From: CAWANP01 sp963783445
Lineage (GTDB): Bacteria; Chloroflexota; Anaerolineae; JAAYZQ01
DNA length: 64,000 nucleotides
Assembly: GCA_963783445.1 (NCBI GenBank)
Contig: CAWANP010000019.1
Span: 372,001 to 436,000, forward strand
Direction: 5' to 3'
The notes under the pieces are model-generated. The model did not search any database and was not told the origin of the DNA. It saw nothing but the letters and a program-made list of their open reading frames with translations. Shown in pieces: positions 49,772-59,387 of this stretch; the first letter of the stretch is position 1, and each line of letters opens with the position of its first letter. The position numbers and the translations under genes were made by a program.

Positions 49772-52012
49772 ATGAAAAAGCAAAAACTAGCTCTGCTGGT
49801 GTTAGTGGTCGCTTTGCTGGTAAGTGCTGTTGCTTGTGGTGGGGCAGCGCCAGCGCCTACAGCCGATACTTCTGCAATTGATGCTGCGAATGCCAAAGCT
49901 GCTACGGCCGAAGCCAGTCTGGCAGAGGCTGAGGCTGCTGCAGCAGAGGCCGCAGCAGAGGCCGCAGCAGCCGAAGCAGATGCAGCTGCCAGCGAAGAAG
50001 AAAAGGCAGCCGCCAAGGCGGAGGCTGAAGCGGCCAAGGCCGAGGCTGAAGCGGCCAAGGCGGAGGCTGAAGACGCCAAATCCGAGGCTGAAGACGCCAA
50101 ATCCGAGGCTGATGCCGCCATGTCCGAAGCTGAAGCCGCCAAGGCGGAGGCTGAAGCGGCCAAGGCCGAGGCCGAAGCGGCCAACGCCAAGGACGTAGAG
50201 ATGACCGATGTCGGTACGCCGAGAAGCGAAACATTGATCTTCCAAACATTCGACCGGCAATCTACAGACCCGGCGAATCACAATTCAATGCAGAACTATG
50301 CTAAATGGCGCGGGTTTAGAGAGCTTAGTATGGGCGCGCTCTGGGAGACAGATACCGGCACCGGTGATTCTTACGGGGAACTGGCTGACGGACCGGTTGA
50401 AGTGCTGAACGACGACTACACCCAGTTTAGAATAAACCTCAAAGAGGGCATTTACTGGAGCGACGGTGTTGAGTTTACGGCCGATGATGTGGTCTATACA
50501 TTGGAAACCATGTTCGCATGCGCAGACAGTGCTACCCGCATATCGCCGATCAACACTTATGTAGCGAGCTGGGAGAAAATCGACGACTACACGGTCGAAG
50601 TTGAGACGGTGAAGCCGGCCCACGACTTCCAACAAACCATGGGCGTCAAGACCTGGGGATCACGCTTCGTGCCGCTGCCCAAGCACGTTTTTGAGACGTA
50701 CGATGACCCCTGCACAAACCCAAACACCTATCCACTTTCCCTGGGACCATACGTCTTGAAGGAATTTGATGACAACGGGTTCTGGCATTTGTGGGAGCTG
50801 CGTGAAGATTGGGAACGTTCGGCCTGGGCCGACTTGGATGAAGACGGCTATATGCCGAAATACGTGCTTTACAAGGACTATGGTCCGGAGGAAGTGCGCT
50901 CCCTGTCCTTCGTCCAGAACGCCTATGATGTCGACACCTTTATGAGCCCCGACACCATCAAAGCCGTTCAGGATCTTAACGACAGTGTTACAACGTTCGC
51001 GCCCACTTTGCCATACCACAACATGGATGATGCCTGTGTTTATGGTATGTTGATGAACATGCAGAGGCCCCCCTATGATGCATTGAACGTCCGCTGGGCC
51101 CTGGCCCTGGCAATGGACCTGGAGTCAATCGCCATCAACGCCGTAAGCGGTGAAGCTATCGTCGCGCCGTGGCCGATGGCCGATACCCAGATTCTGCGGC
51201 CCATCTACTTCGATCCCCTGCAGTCGTGGGTAGAAGAATTCACCCTCGACGACGGTTACAAACCGTTTAACCCTGACTTTGGGGCAGGAATGGCTGCCAC
51301 ACTCGAGGCAAGCGGTGTGTCAGGCCTCCCCGAAGACACCAAGGACTTTGGCGTTGGCTGGTGGAACTATGATGTCGAGGAAGCTGCCAAGCTGCTGGAA
51401 GCGGAAGGCTTTACCAAGAATGCCGATGGCGACTGGCTGCTGCCCAGTGGTGAAGAGTGGGTTGTGCAGCTGACCATCCCCAGTGACTGGAATAAGGTCA
51501 TGCAGCGGATCGGCTTTGCGGTGGCTGATAGTTGGCGAACAGCGGGCATTCAGACGAACGTCCGGCAGGTCGATAGCGCCGAGCATAATGCGGTTCAACA
51601 GACGAATGCCCTGAAAGACGTTCAGTTAATGTGGACCAACTGCATCTTCACGCCAAACTGGATGGATGCCTGGCGGGAGCTTGAACCCGGCCATATCAAA
51701 CCGGCTGATTCCTCGGAAACAAATGTTGGCAACCGCCAACAGTGGGACAACGAAACTGTTTATCAGTTGGTTGAAGATTCCAAACCAATGCCGCTGGATT
51801 CTGAAGAGTTCTTTGAAAATGGCCGTTTGATCATGAAGGAGTTCGTGACGGATATGTCCTGGATCAATATGATGAACATTCCGACTACTATCCCCACCAA
51901 CGAACACTACTGGACGGGCTTCCCCAAGGCAGATAACTACTACGCAGTCCCCTACTCGTGGTGGAGTTCGGCCAAGGAGATGGTCGCTCGTATTGAACCA
52001 ACAGGGGAGTAG
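49772..52012 (+). CDS. Family-5 solute-binding lipoprotein with long Ala/Glu coiled-coil tether
   Basis: 746 residues; AAAAAGGAG before the ATG. The signal peptide ends in lipobox SAVAC. Residues about 30-145 are an almost pure Ala/Glu/Lys helix built from tandem EAEAAKA and EAEDAKS units, including the direct DNA repeats at 50020-50180. The binding domain follows: RINLKEGIYWSDGVEFTADD, YPLSLGPYVLKEF, LNVRWALALAMDLES. The tether of roughly 115 residues could lift the receptor well clear of the membrane. Cognate permeases and ATPases follow directly; carbohydrate rather than peptide is inferred from the operon. Confidence 0.9.
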   Translation: MKKQKLALLVLVVALLVSAVACGGAAPAPTADTSAIDAANAKAATAEASLAEAEAAAAEAAAEAAAAEADAAASEEEKAAAKAEAEAAKAEAEAAKAEAEDAKSEAEDAKSEADAAMSEAEAAKAEAEAAKAEAEAANAKDVEMTDVGTPRSETLIFQTFDRQSTDPANHNSMQNYAKWRGFRELSMGALWETDTGTGDSYGELADGPVEVLNDDYTQFRINLKEGIYWSDGVEFTADDVVYTLETMFACADSATRISPINTYVASWEKIDDYTVEVETVKPAHDFQQTMGVKTWGSRFVPLPKHVFETYDDPCTNPNTYPLSLGPYVLKEFDDNGFWHLWELREDWERSAWADLDEDGYMPKYVLYKDYGPEEVRSLSFVQNAYDVDTFMSPDTIKAVQDLNDSVTTFAPTLPYHNMDDACVYGMLMNMQRPPYDALNVRWALALAMDLESIAINAVSGEAIVAPWPMADTQILRPIYFDPLQSWVEEFTLDDGYKPFNPDFGAGMAATLEASGVSGLPEDTKDFGVGWWNYDVEEAAKLLEAEGFTKNADGDWLLPSGEEWVVQLTIPSDWNKVMQRIGFAVADSWRTAGIQTNVRQVDSAEHNAVQQTNALKDVQLMWTNCIFTPNWMDAWRELEPGHIKPADSSETNVGNRQQWDNETVYQLVEDSKPMPLDSEEFFENGRLIMKEFVTDMSWINMMNIPTTIPTNEHYWTGFPKADNYYAVPYSWWSSAKEMVARIEPTGE

Positions 52013-52042
52013 CTAGTGTAAGAGGGTTATATCGCGTCAAAA

Positions 52043-52069
52043 GGGAGCAGCCCGATCTGGGCTGCTCCC
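52043..52069. terminator. Hairpin between binding-protein and permease genes
   Basis: GGGAGCAGCCC, a GATCT loop and the exact complement. No T-run follows. It probably protects the 3' end of the binding-protein message or partly attenuates transcription, as between malE and malF. Confidence 0.7.
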
Positions 52070-52095
52070 ACGAATACTTGTAACCGGAGTAGGAT

Positions 52096-53097
52096 ATGGG
52101 ACTATTACAGTATATTGGCAGCAGGGTCGCGTCGTATCTTGTGGTACTGTGGATCGGTCTAACCATTACCTTTTTTTTGCCCAGGTTCATGCCCGGCGAT
52201 CCAATTGATAACTATATATTTGAACTTCAAGCCCAGGCCGGGCATACCATGTCGCCTGATGAGATGGAGAACCTGCGCGAGACACTGAGCCAGATCTATG
52301 GCCTGGAGGGCGATCTCTTCTCTCAATATGTGGGTTACCTCGAGCGCGTCCTACTGCATTTCGATTTTGGACCATCGTTCTCATCGTTTCCTGCACCTGT
52401 AATAGAGTTCATTATGAGAGCGCTTCCATGGACATTGGGATTGCTGGCGACCACAACCCTGATTTCCTGGACGCTCGGCAATCTGATTGGCCTAATAGCG
52501 GGTTACTTCAGTGATAGCAAGGTCGCAACCGCGCTGGAGGTTTTTGGAATCTTGCTATACCCGATACCTTATTACATTGTGGCACTCGTTCTGATTATGT
52601 TATTTGGTTACATATGGTCCATCTTTCCACTAACCACGACCGTTCGTCCGGGGCCGTTGACGTACGAAAAGATACGTCTCATTGTCTACAATTCGATCCT
52701 GCCCGCGCTGACCATTATCATAGCCAGCCTTGGCTGGAACATCCTCAGTATGAAGGCGCTTTCATTTGCGAATAAGGAAGAAGGATATGTGACCTTTGCC
52801 AGGCTGAAAGGGACGCCTTCAAGGAAGATCATGACTGGTTACGTGGCTCGAAACTCAATTCTGCCTCAGATTACCGCACTTTCGCTGTCTTTAGGTACGA
52901 TTTTCAACGGGGCCTTACTCACAGAGATTCTCTTCTCCTACCCGGGTATGGGTTTGCTGATGCGAACTGCCGCGGGTGCCGGTGATTACAACATGATGTA
53001 TGGCACAATCACCATATCTATCGTCGCAGTCGCCACAGCCGCGCTCGTGATCGATTTGTTATATCCGCTTTTTGATCCAAGAATCCGGTACAGGTAA
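52096..53097 (+). CDS. ABC transporter permease, OppB type
   Basis: 333 residues. Start MGLLQYIGSRVASYLVVLWI, a first helix ending FFLPRFMPGDP (typical MPGDP motif), five further helices, and the coupling loop SFANKEEGYVTFARLKGTPS. It ends DLLYPLFDPRIRY. Follows the binding-protein gene; the OppC gene begins 6 bp after its stop. Confidence 0.92.
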   Translation: MGLLQYIGSRVASYLVVLWIGLTITFFLPRFMPGDPIDNYIFELQAQAGHTMSPDEMENLRETLSQIYGLEGDLFSQYVGYLERVLLHFDFGPSFSSFPAPVIEFIMRALPWTLGLLATTTLISWTLGNLIGLIAGYFSDSKVATALEVFGILLYPIPYYIVALVLIMLFGYIWSIFPLTTTVRPGPLTYEKIRLIVYNSILPALTIIIASLGWNILSMKALSFANKEEGYVTFARLKGTPSRKIMTGYVARNSILPQITALSLSLGTIFNGALLTEILFSYPGMGLLMRTAAGAGDYNMMYGTITISIVAVATAALVIDLLYPLFDPRIRYR

Positions 53098-53102
53098 ATG
53101 CT

Positions 53103-53927
53103 ATGAAAATGAACAATCGTCTGAGGATCGGAATTATCATCCTCGCGATCTTTGTCTTAGGAAGCCTTTTTCTACCGTTATTCAACGACGTTGACCCAAC
53201 CAAGCAAGGCACCTACCCCAAGAATTTACCTCCCAGCCGTGAGCATCTGCTGGGGACCAACAGTCTGGGCCAGGATATTTTCTGGTACCTGGTTTATGCG
53301 ATCCGCAATTCGCTGATACTTGGGATCACGGTGAGTATTTTCACCACGCTGATTGCCGGCTCGGTGGGTTTGCTTTCAGGATATCTTGGCGGCGGGGCTG
53401 ATAGGGTCATTATGATTCTGACGGATTCAGTTATCGCCATACCTTTGTTCCCAATTCTGATCGTATTGGCTACACTTGTGCGGGGAAATACTTCATTCTT
53501 GATTGTAGGAGTCATCCTTGTGATCTTTGGCTGGGCCTGGGGTGCCCGTACGATACGATCCATGGCATTGTCCCTCCGAGAACGGGAATTCATCAGCCTG
53601 GCGAAGTTTTCAGGTTCCGCCACGGTCGAAATCGTTTTCAGGGAGATCTTTCCATATGTTTATGCCTACCTGGTCGTTAGTTTTATCAATGCCATCCTTT
53701 GGGCGATCACTATGGAATCATCACTGGCGGTCATTGGCTTGTCGAAGGTTGAAATTCCCACACTCGGTTCAATCCTCTTCTGGGCAATGAGCTATAATGC
53801 TTTGTTTACAAAACAATACGTCTGGGTCGTGGCGCCTGTTGTTGCTACGGTAGTTCTGTTCTTGGGGTTGTTCCTGACATCGACGGGCTATAATCAGATG
53901 TATGCAACCAGGCGGGGGCACGCATGA
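53103..53927 (+). CDS. ABC transporter permease, OppC type
   Basis: 274 residues. After the first helix comes SREHLLGTNSLGQDIFWYLV, the OppC-type signature, then five helices and the coupling loop MALSLREREFISLAKFSGSA. Partner of the OppB protein. The stop overlaps the next ATG by 4 bp. Confidence 0.92.
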   Translation: MKMNNRLRIGIIILAIFVLGSLFLPLFNDVDPTKQGTYPKNLPPSREHLLGTNSLGQDIFWYLVYAIRNSLILGITVSIFTTLIAGSVGLLSGYLGGGADRVIMILTDSVIAIPLFPILIVLATLVRGNTSFLIVGVILVIFGWAWGARTIRSMALSLREREFISLAKFSGSATVEIVFREIFPYVYAYLVVSFINAILWAITMESSLAVIGLSKVEIPTLGSILFWAMSYNALFTKQYVWVVAPVVATVVLFLGLFLTSTGYNQMYATRRGHA

Positions 53928-54952
53928 TACGGCTAAATAACCTCGTTGCTACCTATACCACTGTTCGCGGGCAGGTCGACGCCGTTGATGGCGTAAATCT
54001 TACCATCCCAGCCGGGAAAATCGTCGGTATTGCCGGTGAATCCGGTTGCGGAAAATCAACCCTGCTGAAAGTAATCTATGGTGATCTGATTTATCCCCTC
54101 GCACTTCGACAGGGTAATGTAGAATACGGAATCGATTCGAGCCATGGACTCACAGTCGAGAGCAAGATCAGAAGAAACGAAGACGAAACGAAGAACGGAG
54201 GACAGGTTACAACCCGCAACATCGAGGATTACTGGTTCAAGCAGATATCGTATATTCCACAAGCCTCGATGAGTTCCCTAAACCCGGTCATTCGAATCCG
54301 CAAACAGTTTGTCGACTTTTTGGACGCAGATCAACGCAATGCCAATGTTCTTGAAGAAATTCGGGAATATGTCAAGAGTCTTGACCTGCCGCCGGAGGCG
54401 ATCGACGCCTATCCGCACCAGCTATCGGGGGGTATGCGGCAGCGAATCATGGTGGCAATGGCGACCTTTTTCAAGCCCGAAATCATTCTGGCGGATGAAC
54501 CCACGACCGCGCTGGATGTGGTCGTCCAAAAGGGCATTCTGCTGCTGTTAATGGACATTCAAGCGCAGATGAACAATACGATTCTCATTGTTTCTCACGA
54601 TATGGGGGTGCATTACCAGATCGCGCACAAGATGCTCATCATGTATGCTGCAAAGGTGGTTGAGTTTGGCGATTCAAAAGATGTTTTCGAGGCTCCGCTG
54701 CATCCCTATACAAAGATGCTGACCGAATCCCTGCCCACAATTGGCGACGACAAGATGCGCGAAGGGATCGCTGGTAGGCCCCCCAGCCTGTGGGAGGACC
54801 TGCGCGGCTGCCGCTTTGCGCCACGCTGTCCCCTGGCGACTGAACTGTGCCGGGCACAGGAACCCGAATTGATCAAACACAGGCTGAGACACTTTGCGGC
54901 CTGCCATTACGCTGAAGATACACATCAAATAGACGAGATAGCGACACAATGA
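53924..54952 (+). CDS. Oligopeptide/oligosaccharide-type ABC ATPase, OppD type
   Basis: 342 residues. Walker A GESGCGKSTLLKV, signature LSGGMRQRIMVAMA, Walker B ILADEPTTALDVV, switch IVSHD. The C-terminal Cys-rich segment CRFAPRCPLATELC is the [4Fe-4S]/oligopeptide-ATPase extension typical of OppD/OppF. Overlaps both neighbours by 4 bp, so expression is translationally coupled. Confidence 0.93.
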   Translation: MIRLNNLVATYTTVRGQVDAVDGVNLTIPAGKIVGIAGESGCGKSTLLKVIYGDLIYPLALRQGNVEYGIDSSHGLTVESKIRRNEDETKNGGQVTTRNIEDYWFKQISYIPQASMSSLNPVIRIRKQFVDFLDADQRNANVLEEIREYVKSLDLPPEAIDAYPHQLSGGMRQRIMVAMATFFKPEIILADEPTTALDVVVQKGILLLLMDIQAQMNNTILIVSHDMGVHYQIAHKMLIMYAAKVVEFGDSKDVFEAPLHPYTKMLTESLPTIGDDKMREGIAGRPPSLWEDLRGCRFAPRCPLATELCRAQEPELIKHRLRHFAACHYAEDTHQIDEIATQ

Positions 54953-55929
54953 AAGCCATCCTGAAAACCAGTAATCTGAACAAAGTGTATAGACTCGGCG
55001 GTTTGATAAATAGGATTAGAATTAACGCGCTGGACGACGTTAATCTGACAATTGAGAGCTGCGAACCGGTGATTACCAGTATCGTGGGCGAGTCGGGAAG
55101 TGGAAAGACCACCCTGGCCAAGGTGATTCTTCGCCTGGTTAAACCAACGTCCGGTAGTGCTCTCGTTTGTGATCGGCTGATTGCAGGAAAAGGCGATAAA
55201 CCATCGAACCGTGAATTCTTTAGCACAGTACAGCCAATCTTTCAGAACCCGTTTGAGGCGTTTAGCAGTTATCGCACGGTAGATGCCTACCTTTTTGCAA
55301 CGGCTGTTCGTGTCAATGGGTTGAGCAAAACGGAAGCCGTTGATGCTGTGACGGAAGCGTTGAGCTTGGTGGGGCTTGAATATCGAGACGTTCGTGGCAA
55401 GTACCCAAATCAGTTCTCCGGCGGTGAGTTACAAAGGGTTTCTATTGCCCGCGCCCTAATACCTCATCCCGAAATCATCATTGCCGATGAACCGGTCAGT
55501 ATGATTGACGCTTCTCTGCGAATGAACATCATCAATCTTTTCCTGCAGCTAAAAGAGGAGTTTCAGAGGAGTTTCCTGTACATTACCCATGACCTGGCTA
55601 CGGCCTATTACATCAGTGATTTTATTGGGGTTATGTATCGGGGCTGCATCGTTGAATTTGGTGATGCCAGGACAATTCTGGCTGACCCCCAACACCCTTA
55701 CACGCAATTGTTGCTTGACTCCATCCCGGAAATTGGCCGAAAGTGGGAGAAGAAGAAAATCGCTCTGTCAGACATCGAGGCCAAAGAATTTCAGTTTGAA
55801 GGCTGTCGATTCCATAATCGCTGTCCCTATTGTTCAGATAGGTGTATGCTCGAAAGGCCGCCTGCCCAAAAAATGCCTGATGGGAGAGATGTCTACTGCC
55901 ATTTGTCTTGGCTCTCCCCTACTTTCTAA
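54949..55929 (+). CDS. Oligopeptide/oligosaccharide-type ABC ATPase, OppF type
   Basis: 326 residues. Walker A GESGSGKTTLAKVI, signature FSGGELQRVSIARAL, Walker B IIADEPVSMIDAS, switch YITHD. The C-terminal extension CRFHNRCPYCSDRC mirrors OppD. Completes a full importer with its own ATPases, unlike the system at 2.8-6.9 kb. Confidence 0.93.
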   Translation: MKAILKTSNLNKVYRLGGLINRIRINALDDVNLTIESCEPVITSIVGESGSGKTTLAKVILRLVKPTSGSALVCDRLIAGKGDKPSNREFFSTVQPIFQNPFEAFSSYRTVDAYLFATAVRVNGLSKTEAVDAVTEALSLVGLEYRDVRGKYPNQFSGGELQRVSIARALIPHPEIIIADEPVSMIDASLRMNIINLFLQLKEEFQRSFLYITHDLATAYYISDFIGVMYRGCIVEFGDARTILADPQHPYTQLLLDSIPEIGRKWEKKKIALSDIEAKEFQFEGCRFHNRCPYCSDRCMLERPPAQKMPDGRDVYCHLSWLSPTF

Positions 55930-55958
55930 GCATGTATACGAGCAAGGAACTAGAAACA

Positions 55959-57488
55959 ATGAATCCCAAAACAAATGCTAGTGAGATCGAACGTTGGGGG
56001 ATATTTGAACTTGTCCTAAAAGGCCCCACAAGTGGCAATCCCTTTATCGACGTAACCTTATGCGCCCAATTCAGCTATCAAAATCGAGTACTAGCGCCGG
56101 ATGGCTTCTACGATGGTGACGGTGTGTATCGCATTCGCTTCATGCCGGATACGCCAGGGGAATGGCGTTATGTCACCAAAAGCAACGTCTCAGAACTGGA
56201 TGGGCAACAGGGCCAATTCACCTGTGTGGCGGCATCCGAGGGAAATCACGGGCCGGTGCACGTCAATAATACCTTTCACTTTGCCTACGATGATGGCACC
56301 CCGTTCTACTCCTTTGGAACCACCTGTTACGCCTGGGCCCACCAAGGGGATGCCCTGGAGGAACAAACGCTGGAGACATTGAAGAAAGCTCCCTTTAATA
56401 AAATGCGTATGTGTGTCTTCCCCAAAGATTACATCTACAACGAAAACGAGCCGGTCTACTATCCCTTTGAACGGGACGAAAAGGGCCAAAGCGATCCGAC
56501 GCGCTTCAATCCTGGATTTTTCCGGCACTTTGAACAACGGGTGGGCCAGCTATGCGCATTGGGCATTGAAGCCGACATCATTATTTTCCACCCCTACGAT
56601 CGCTGGGGATACTGTGATATGGATGCCGAAGGGGATTATCGCTATTTACGCTATCTGGTGGCCCGTTTGGCCGCCTACCGCAATGTCTGGTGGTCCATGG
56701 CCAATGAGTACGATTTCTTGCTGGATGTCAAACCGATGAGCCAGTGGGATCGTTATTTCCATATTCTGGAAGAAAAAGACCCCTATCAGCATTTGCGTTC
56801 TAATCACAATGGTGATGTGACCAAGAATTACGACCATGCCAAACCCTGGATCACCCACGTCTGTATCCAGAATTGGGATGTTAAACGTGTGAAAGAATGG
56901 CGTAATGCTTACCGCAAACCCGTCATCAATGATGAATGTGAATATGAAGGTAATATTCCGCGCCCCTGGGGTAATATCAGCGCCCAAGAACTGGTTCACC
57001 GCATTTGGATTATGATGGTCAACGGTGGTTATGCCGGCCACGGCGAAACCTATATGCACCCAGACGATATTCTATGGTGGTCCAAAGGGGGTGTGCTCCA
57101 CGGTGAAAGTTGGCAGCGGATTGCTTTCCTACGTGAGATTATTGAAGACATGCCGGCTAGCGGATTATCACCAATGGTCGGAAGCTGGATGTGGTCGCGG
57201 GTGTCGGCTGGTATTAACGGAGATTATCGCTTGATCTATTTTGGGGAACACCAACCACTCGAATGGGCCGTTGGTCTACCGATGGAGGATGGAGAGTATG
57301 AGATTGATCTTATAGATACCTGGAATATGACCATTACACCCATAGAGAAAGGCCCTCTGCCAGTATCCCCACCCGCACGCAGAAAAAAAACTGACAAACA
57401 AGTGGCGGCGCCCAAACCAGAGGCGGCGTTCGGTGTGGCGCTACCGGGCAAGCCATATGTGGCGCTGCGGGTTCGGCCCAAGAAATAG
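55959..57488 (+). CDS. Glycoside hydrolase of the DUF5060/DUF4038 type
   Basis: 509 residues from the ATG at 55959 (AAGGAA upstream); an earlier start would overlap OppF. The N-terminal beta-sandwich (DUF5060) contains FYDGDGVYRIRFMPDTPGEW. The barrel (DUF4038) has GTPFYSFGTTCYAWAH, YRNVWWSMANEYDF (candidate acid/base Glu), and VINDECEYEGNIPRPWGN (candidate nucleophile). The end, LPGKPYVALRVRPKK, is a small beta domain. Cytoplasmic, no signal peptide, so it acts on imported oligosaccharides. The exact linkage is unknown. Confidence 0.83.
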   Translation: MNPKTNASEIERWGIFELVLKGPTSGNPFIDVTLCAQFSYQNRVLAPDGFYDGDGVYRIRFMPDTPGEWRYVTKSNVSELDGQQGQFTCVAASEGNHGPVHVNNTFHFAYDDGTPFYSFGTTCYAWAHQGDALEEQTLETLKKAPFNKMRMCVFPKDYIYNENEPVYYPFERDEKGQSDPTRFNPGFFRHFEQRVGQLCALGIEADIIIFHPYDRWGYCDMDAEGDYRYLRYLVARLAAYRNVWWSMANEYDFLLDVKPMSQWDRYFHILEEKDPYQHLRSNHNGDVTKNYDHAKPWITHVCIQNWDVKRVKEWRNAYRKPVINDECEYEGNIPRPWGNISAQELVHRIWIMMVNGGYAGHGETYMHPDDILWWSKGGVLHGESWQRIAFLREIIEDMPASGLSPMVGSWMWSRVSAGINGDYRLIYFGEHQPLEWAVGLPMEDGEYEIDLIDTWNMTITPIEKGPLPVSPPARRKKTDKQVAAPKPEAAFGVALPGKPYVALRVRPKK

Positions 57489-57547
57489 GCATTGTTGACA
57501 TTTCAAGACTTCTCTCTGGTGAAAGCAGCGTTAGGAGCCAAAACGCC

Positions 57548-58120
57548 ATGCAGCTGAAACACGGGCTAGCCCGCCAGATGCAAGGGCATGATTCTTCTGG
57601 TGGAGCATCTGGTTCTATGATAGAGTGTACATCCGTTTATGGGAACAAGGTGCGGATACCGAAGTCGAAACTGGTGCTGCGTCCCTCCGTCTACGCTATC
57701 ATCGTGAACGACGGGAAGATACTCTTGGTAAGGAGTCGCCATGGAGGTAAGTACCTCCTGCCAGGAGGTGGCATTGATACAGGAGAGAGAATCGAGGTTG
57801 CCCTCAAGAGAGAGGTGAAGGAAGAAACTGGAATCGAGATTGACGCACTAGACTTTGCCCACTTTCAGGAGGCTTTCTTCTATTACGACCCGCTTGATGA
57901 GGGGTACCATGGTCTGCTGTTCTACTACTTCTGCAGACCCAAGACTCTCCGCCTGCTGGATGATACTGAGGTTGATGATGAAAATGCAGAGAAACCCAGA
58001 TGGATAGACATAGAGGGTTTGCAGGCCTATGATTTCCAGAACCACGGTGAAGTGATAGTGGGTTGTCTCCGATCGCAATCTGCCGGAGCGCAGAGAGCTG
58101 GTTCAAGCCTCACGAAGTGA
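57548..58120 (+). CDS. Nudix hydrolase (cassette-like gene)
   Basis: 190 residues. The Nudix box GGGIDTGERIEVALKREVKE with EETG matches GX5EX7REUXEEXGU. AGGAG lies 10 bases before the ATG, within GTTAGGAG at 57530, itself a core-like GTTRRR element. Small, plus-strand, unrelated to the glycosidase before it, and followed 29 bp later by an attC-like site: it looks like an integron cassette. Substrate unknown. Confidence 0.88.
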   Translation: MQLKHGLARQMQGHDSSGGASGSMIECTSVYGNKVRIPKSKLVLRPSVYAIIVNDGKILLVRSRHGGKYLLPGGGIDTGERIEVALKREVKEETGIEIDALDFAHFQEAFFYYDPLDEGYHGLLFYYFCRPKTLRLLDDTEVDDENAEKPRWIDIEGLQAYDFQNHGEVIVGCLRSQSAGAQRAGSSLTK

Positions 58121-58148
58121 AGGGGATTCTATGCACAAGGCAAGGGCG

Positions 58149-58275
58149 GCCTAACAAGCGCTACAGCTGACGCCGCTTTCACGGCGGGTTGTATCGGTCC
58201 TTCTGCGTCTGTGTTGTTCTGGAGAAAGGATCACCTGAGGGATACGCCGCGGCGCAGCTGAACTTCACGTTGGGT
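58149..58275 (+). repeat. attC-like integron recombination site 2
   Basis: GCCTAAC (exact RYYYAAC) at 58149-58155 and GTTGGGT (exact GTTRRRY) at 58269-58275. CAGCTGACGCCGC (58164-58176) pairs with GCGGCGCAGCTG (58249-58260), leaving one unpaired A on the left arm. Length 127 bp. Confidence 0.82.
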
Positions 58276-58316
58276 GTAATGAAGGAAGTAATATATATGA
58301 AATCGGAGGTGAAATA

Positions 58317-58610
58317 TTGAGTAGTGAAGAATACAGTCAGAAATACTTACCCCAGAACTGTGATACTCCGCTGTCGCAGTGTCTACGCTTTGCTGATATA
58401 CTGGCTCCGATACAAGAATGGAAAGGGATGAAGAAATTCAAGAGTGTAGTATACACAGGAAGAATGGAAGAAGCTGCACTACTTAGTAGTGGATGGTCAA
58501 TCGAGTACCTCCGGAAACACAATGTGCCAATACATCCGAATTTGGCGAAGAAGTATGAAACGCTGGTAGAAAAGTTGAAAGTCAATTCTGCGTTTTTTGA
58601 AAGATACTGA
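58317..58610 (+). CDS. Small protein of unknown function (cassette-like)
   Basis: 97 residues from a TTG at 58317 with GGAGGTG seven bases upstream. Polar, no signal peptide or membrane segment; contains the stretch YTGRMEEAALLSSGWSIEYL. I do not recognise it. Begins 41 bp after attC-like site 2, the usual place for a cassette gene. Confidence 0.6.
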   Translation: MSSEEYSQKYLPQNCDTPLSQCLRFADILAPIQEWKGMKKFKSVVYTGRMEEAALLSSGWSIEYLRKHNVPIHPNLAKKYETLVEKLKVNSAFFERY

Positions 58611-58777
58611 AATCAAATGCCACCCACTGCTTTGAGCGGACGGATGGTTGAAGTCCCGCTCAAAGGGAAGCAGCGCATTGAAATTGATCTCAAGTCCAGA
58701 AATCTGTACCGCCAAACGCCCGTTCGCGGCTTATGCTCTCGATAGGCGGCTAAGCATCTTGCATTAAGGAACAACAA

Positions 58778-59251
58778 ATGATCGAAGTACGCTCCTTGAA
58801 TGAAGAGGACAGCTTCAATGACTTGATCTCGTTATCACGAGAGTTCTTTCTTGAATACGAGGCTTATCACAAAGATTTTTTCGAGATTGACAAACTGCAA
58901 GACGAGAATGTTGTTGGCTACTTCACTTCTTTCCGAGATACTGACGTTCGAGAAGCATTTGTTGCGGTTGACGGTGCGCGGATAGTGGGTTACATCACGG
59001 TCTATGTGAAAGATCAAGCCGATTATTGGCAAGTCAAAAGAGTTGGTGATATTTCTGGTTTGATGGTGCAGAAGGAGTACCGGCATAGGGGAATAGCTAA
59101 TAGGTTATTGGCAAAGGCTAAGGAATTCTTTGCGTCCAACGGTTTGAAGTATTATACGGTATTTACGGCGGTCGAAAATCAAGGGGCTATAGACTTTTAT
59201 CAACAAAACGGTTTGGAACCTTTGTATAGTACGATGATTGGAGAAATCTAG
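58778..59251 (+). CDS. GNAT-family N-acetyltransferase (cassette-like)
   Basis: 157 residues. The acetyl-CoA site is VGDISGLMVQKEYRHRGIAN followed by RLLAKAKEFF, and the end VENQGAIDFYQQNGLEPLYS is typical of GNAT. Substrate unknown; cassettes often carry such enzymes. The region before it (58611-58777) has a stem formed by CTTTGAGCGG and CCGCTCAAAG and a terminal GATAGGC, possibly a degenerate recombination site. Confidence 0.9.
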   Translation: MIEVRSLNEEDSFNDLISLSREFFLEYEAYHKDFFEIDKLQDENVVGYFTSFRDTDVREAFVAVDGARIVGYITVYVKDQADYWQVKRVGDISGLMVQKEYRHRGIANRLLAKAKEFFASNGLKYYTVFTAVENQGAIDFYQQNGLEPLYSTMIGEI

Positions 59252-59387
59252 CATTGGTCTATCTGATAAGGATCATAATTTGACGAGAGAGTTGATAGAC
59301 CAGAATCTCACCAGTGTTATTCTGATGATGAGTTGGGAGATGAAACAGATTGGATGGAAGGAGGACAATGTTGCCCCGAAAGGCCGC

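Noticed and set aside
57548..59251. Nudix, orphan and GNAT genes as a toxin-antitoxin or defence set
   Set aside because: No antitoxin-like DNA-binding partner, genes are separated by attC-like sites, and the GNAT lacks the short antitoxin partner typical of tRNA-acetylating toxins.
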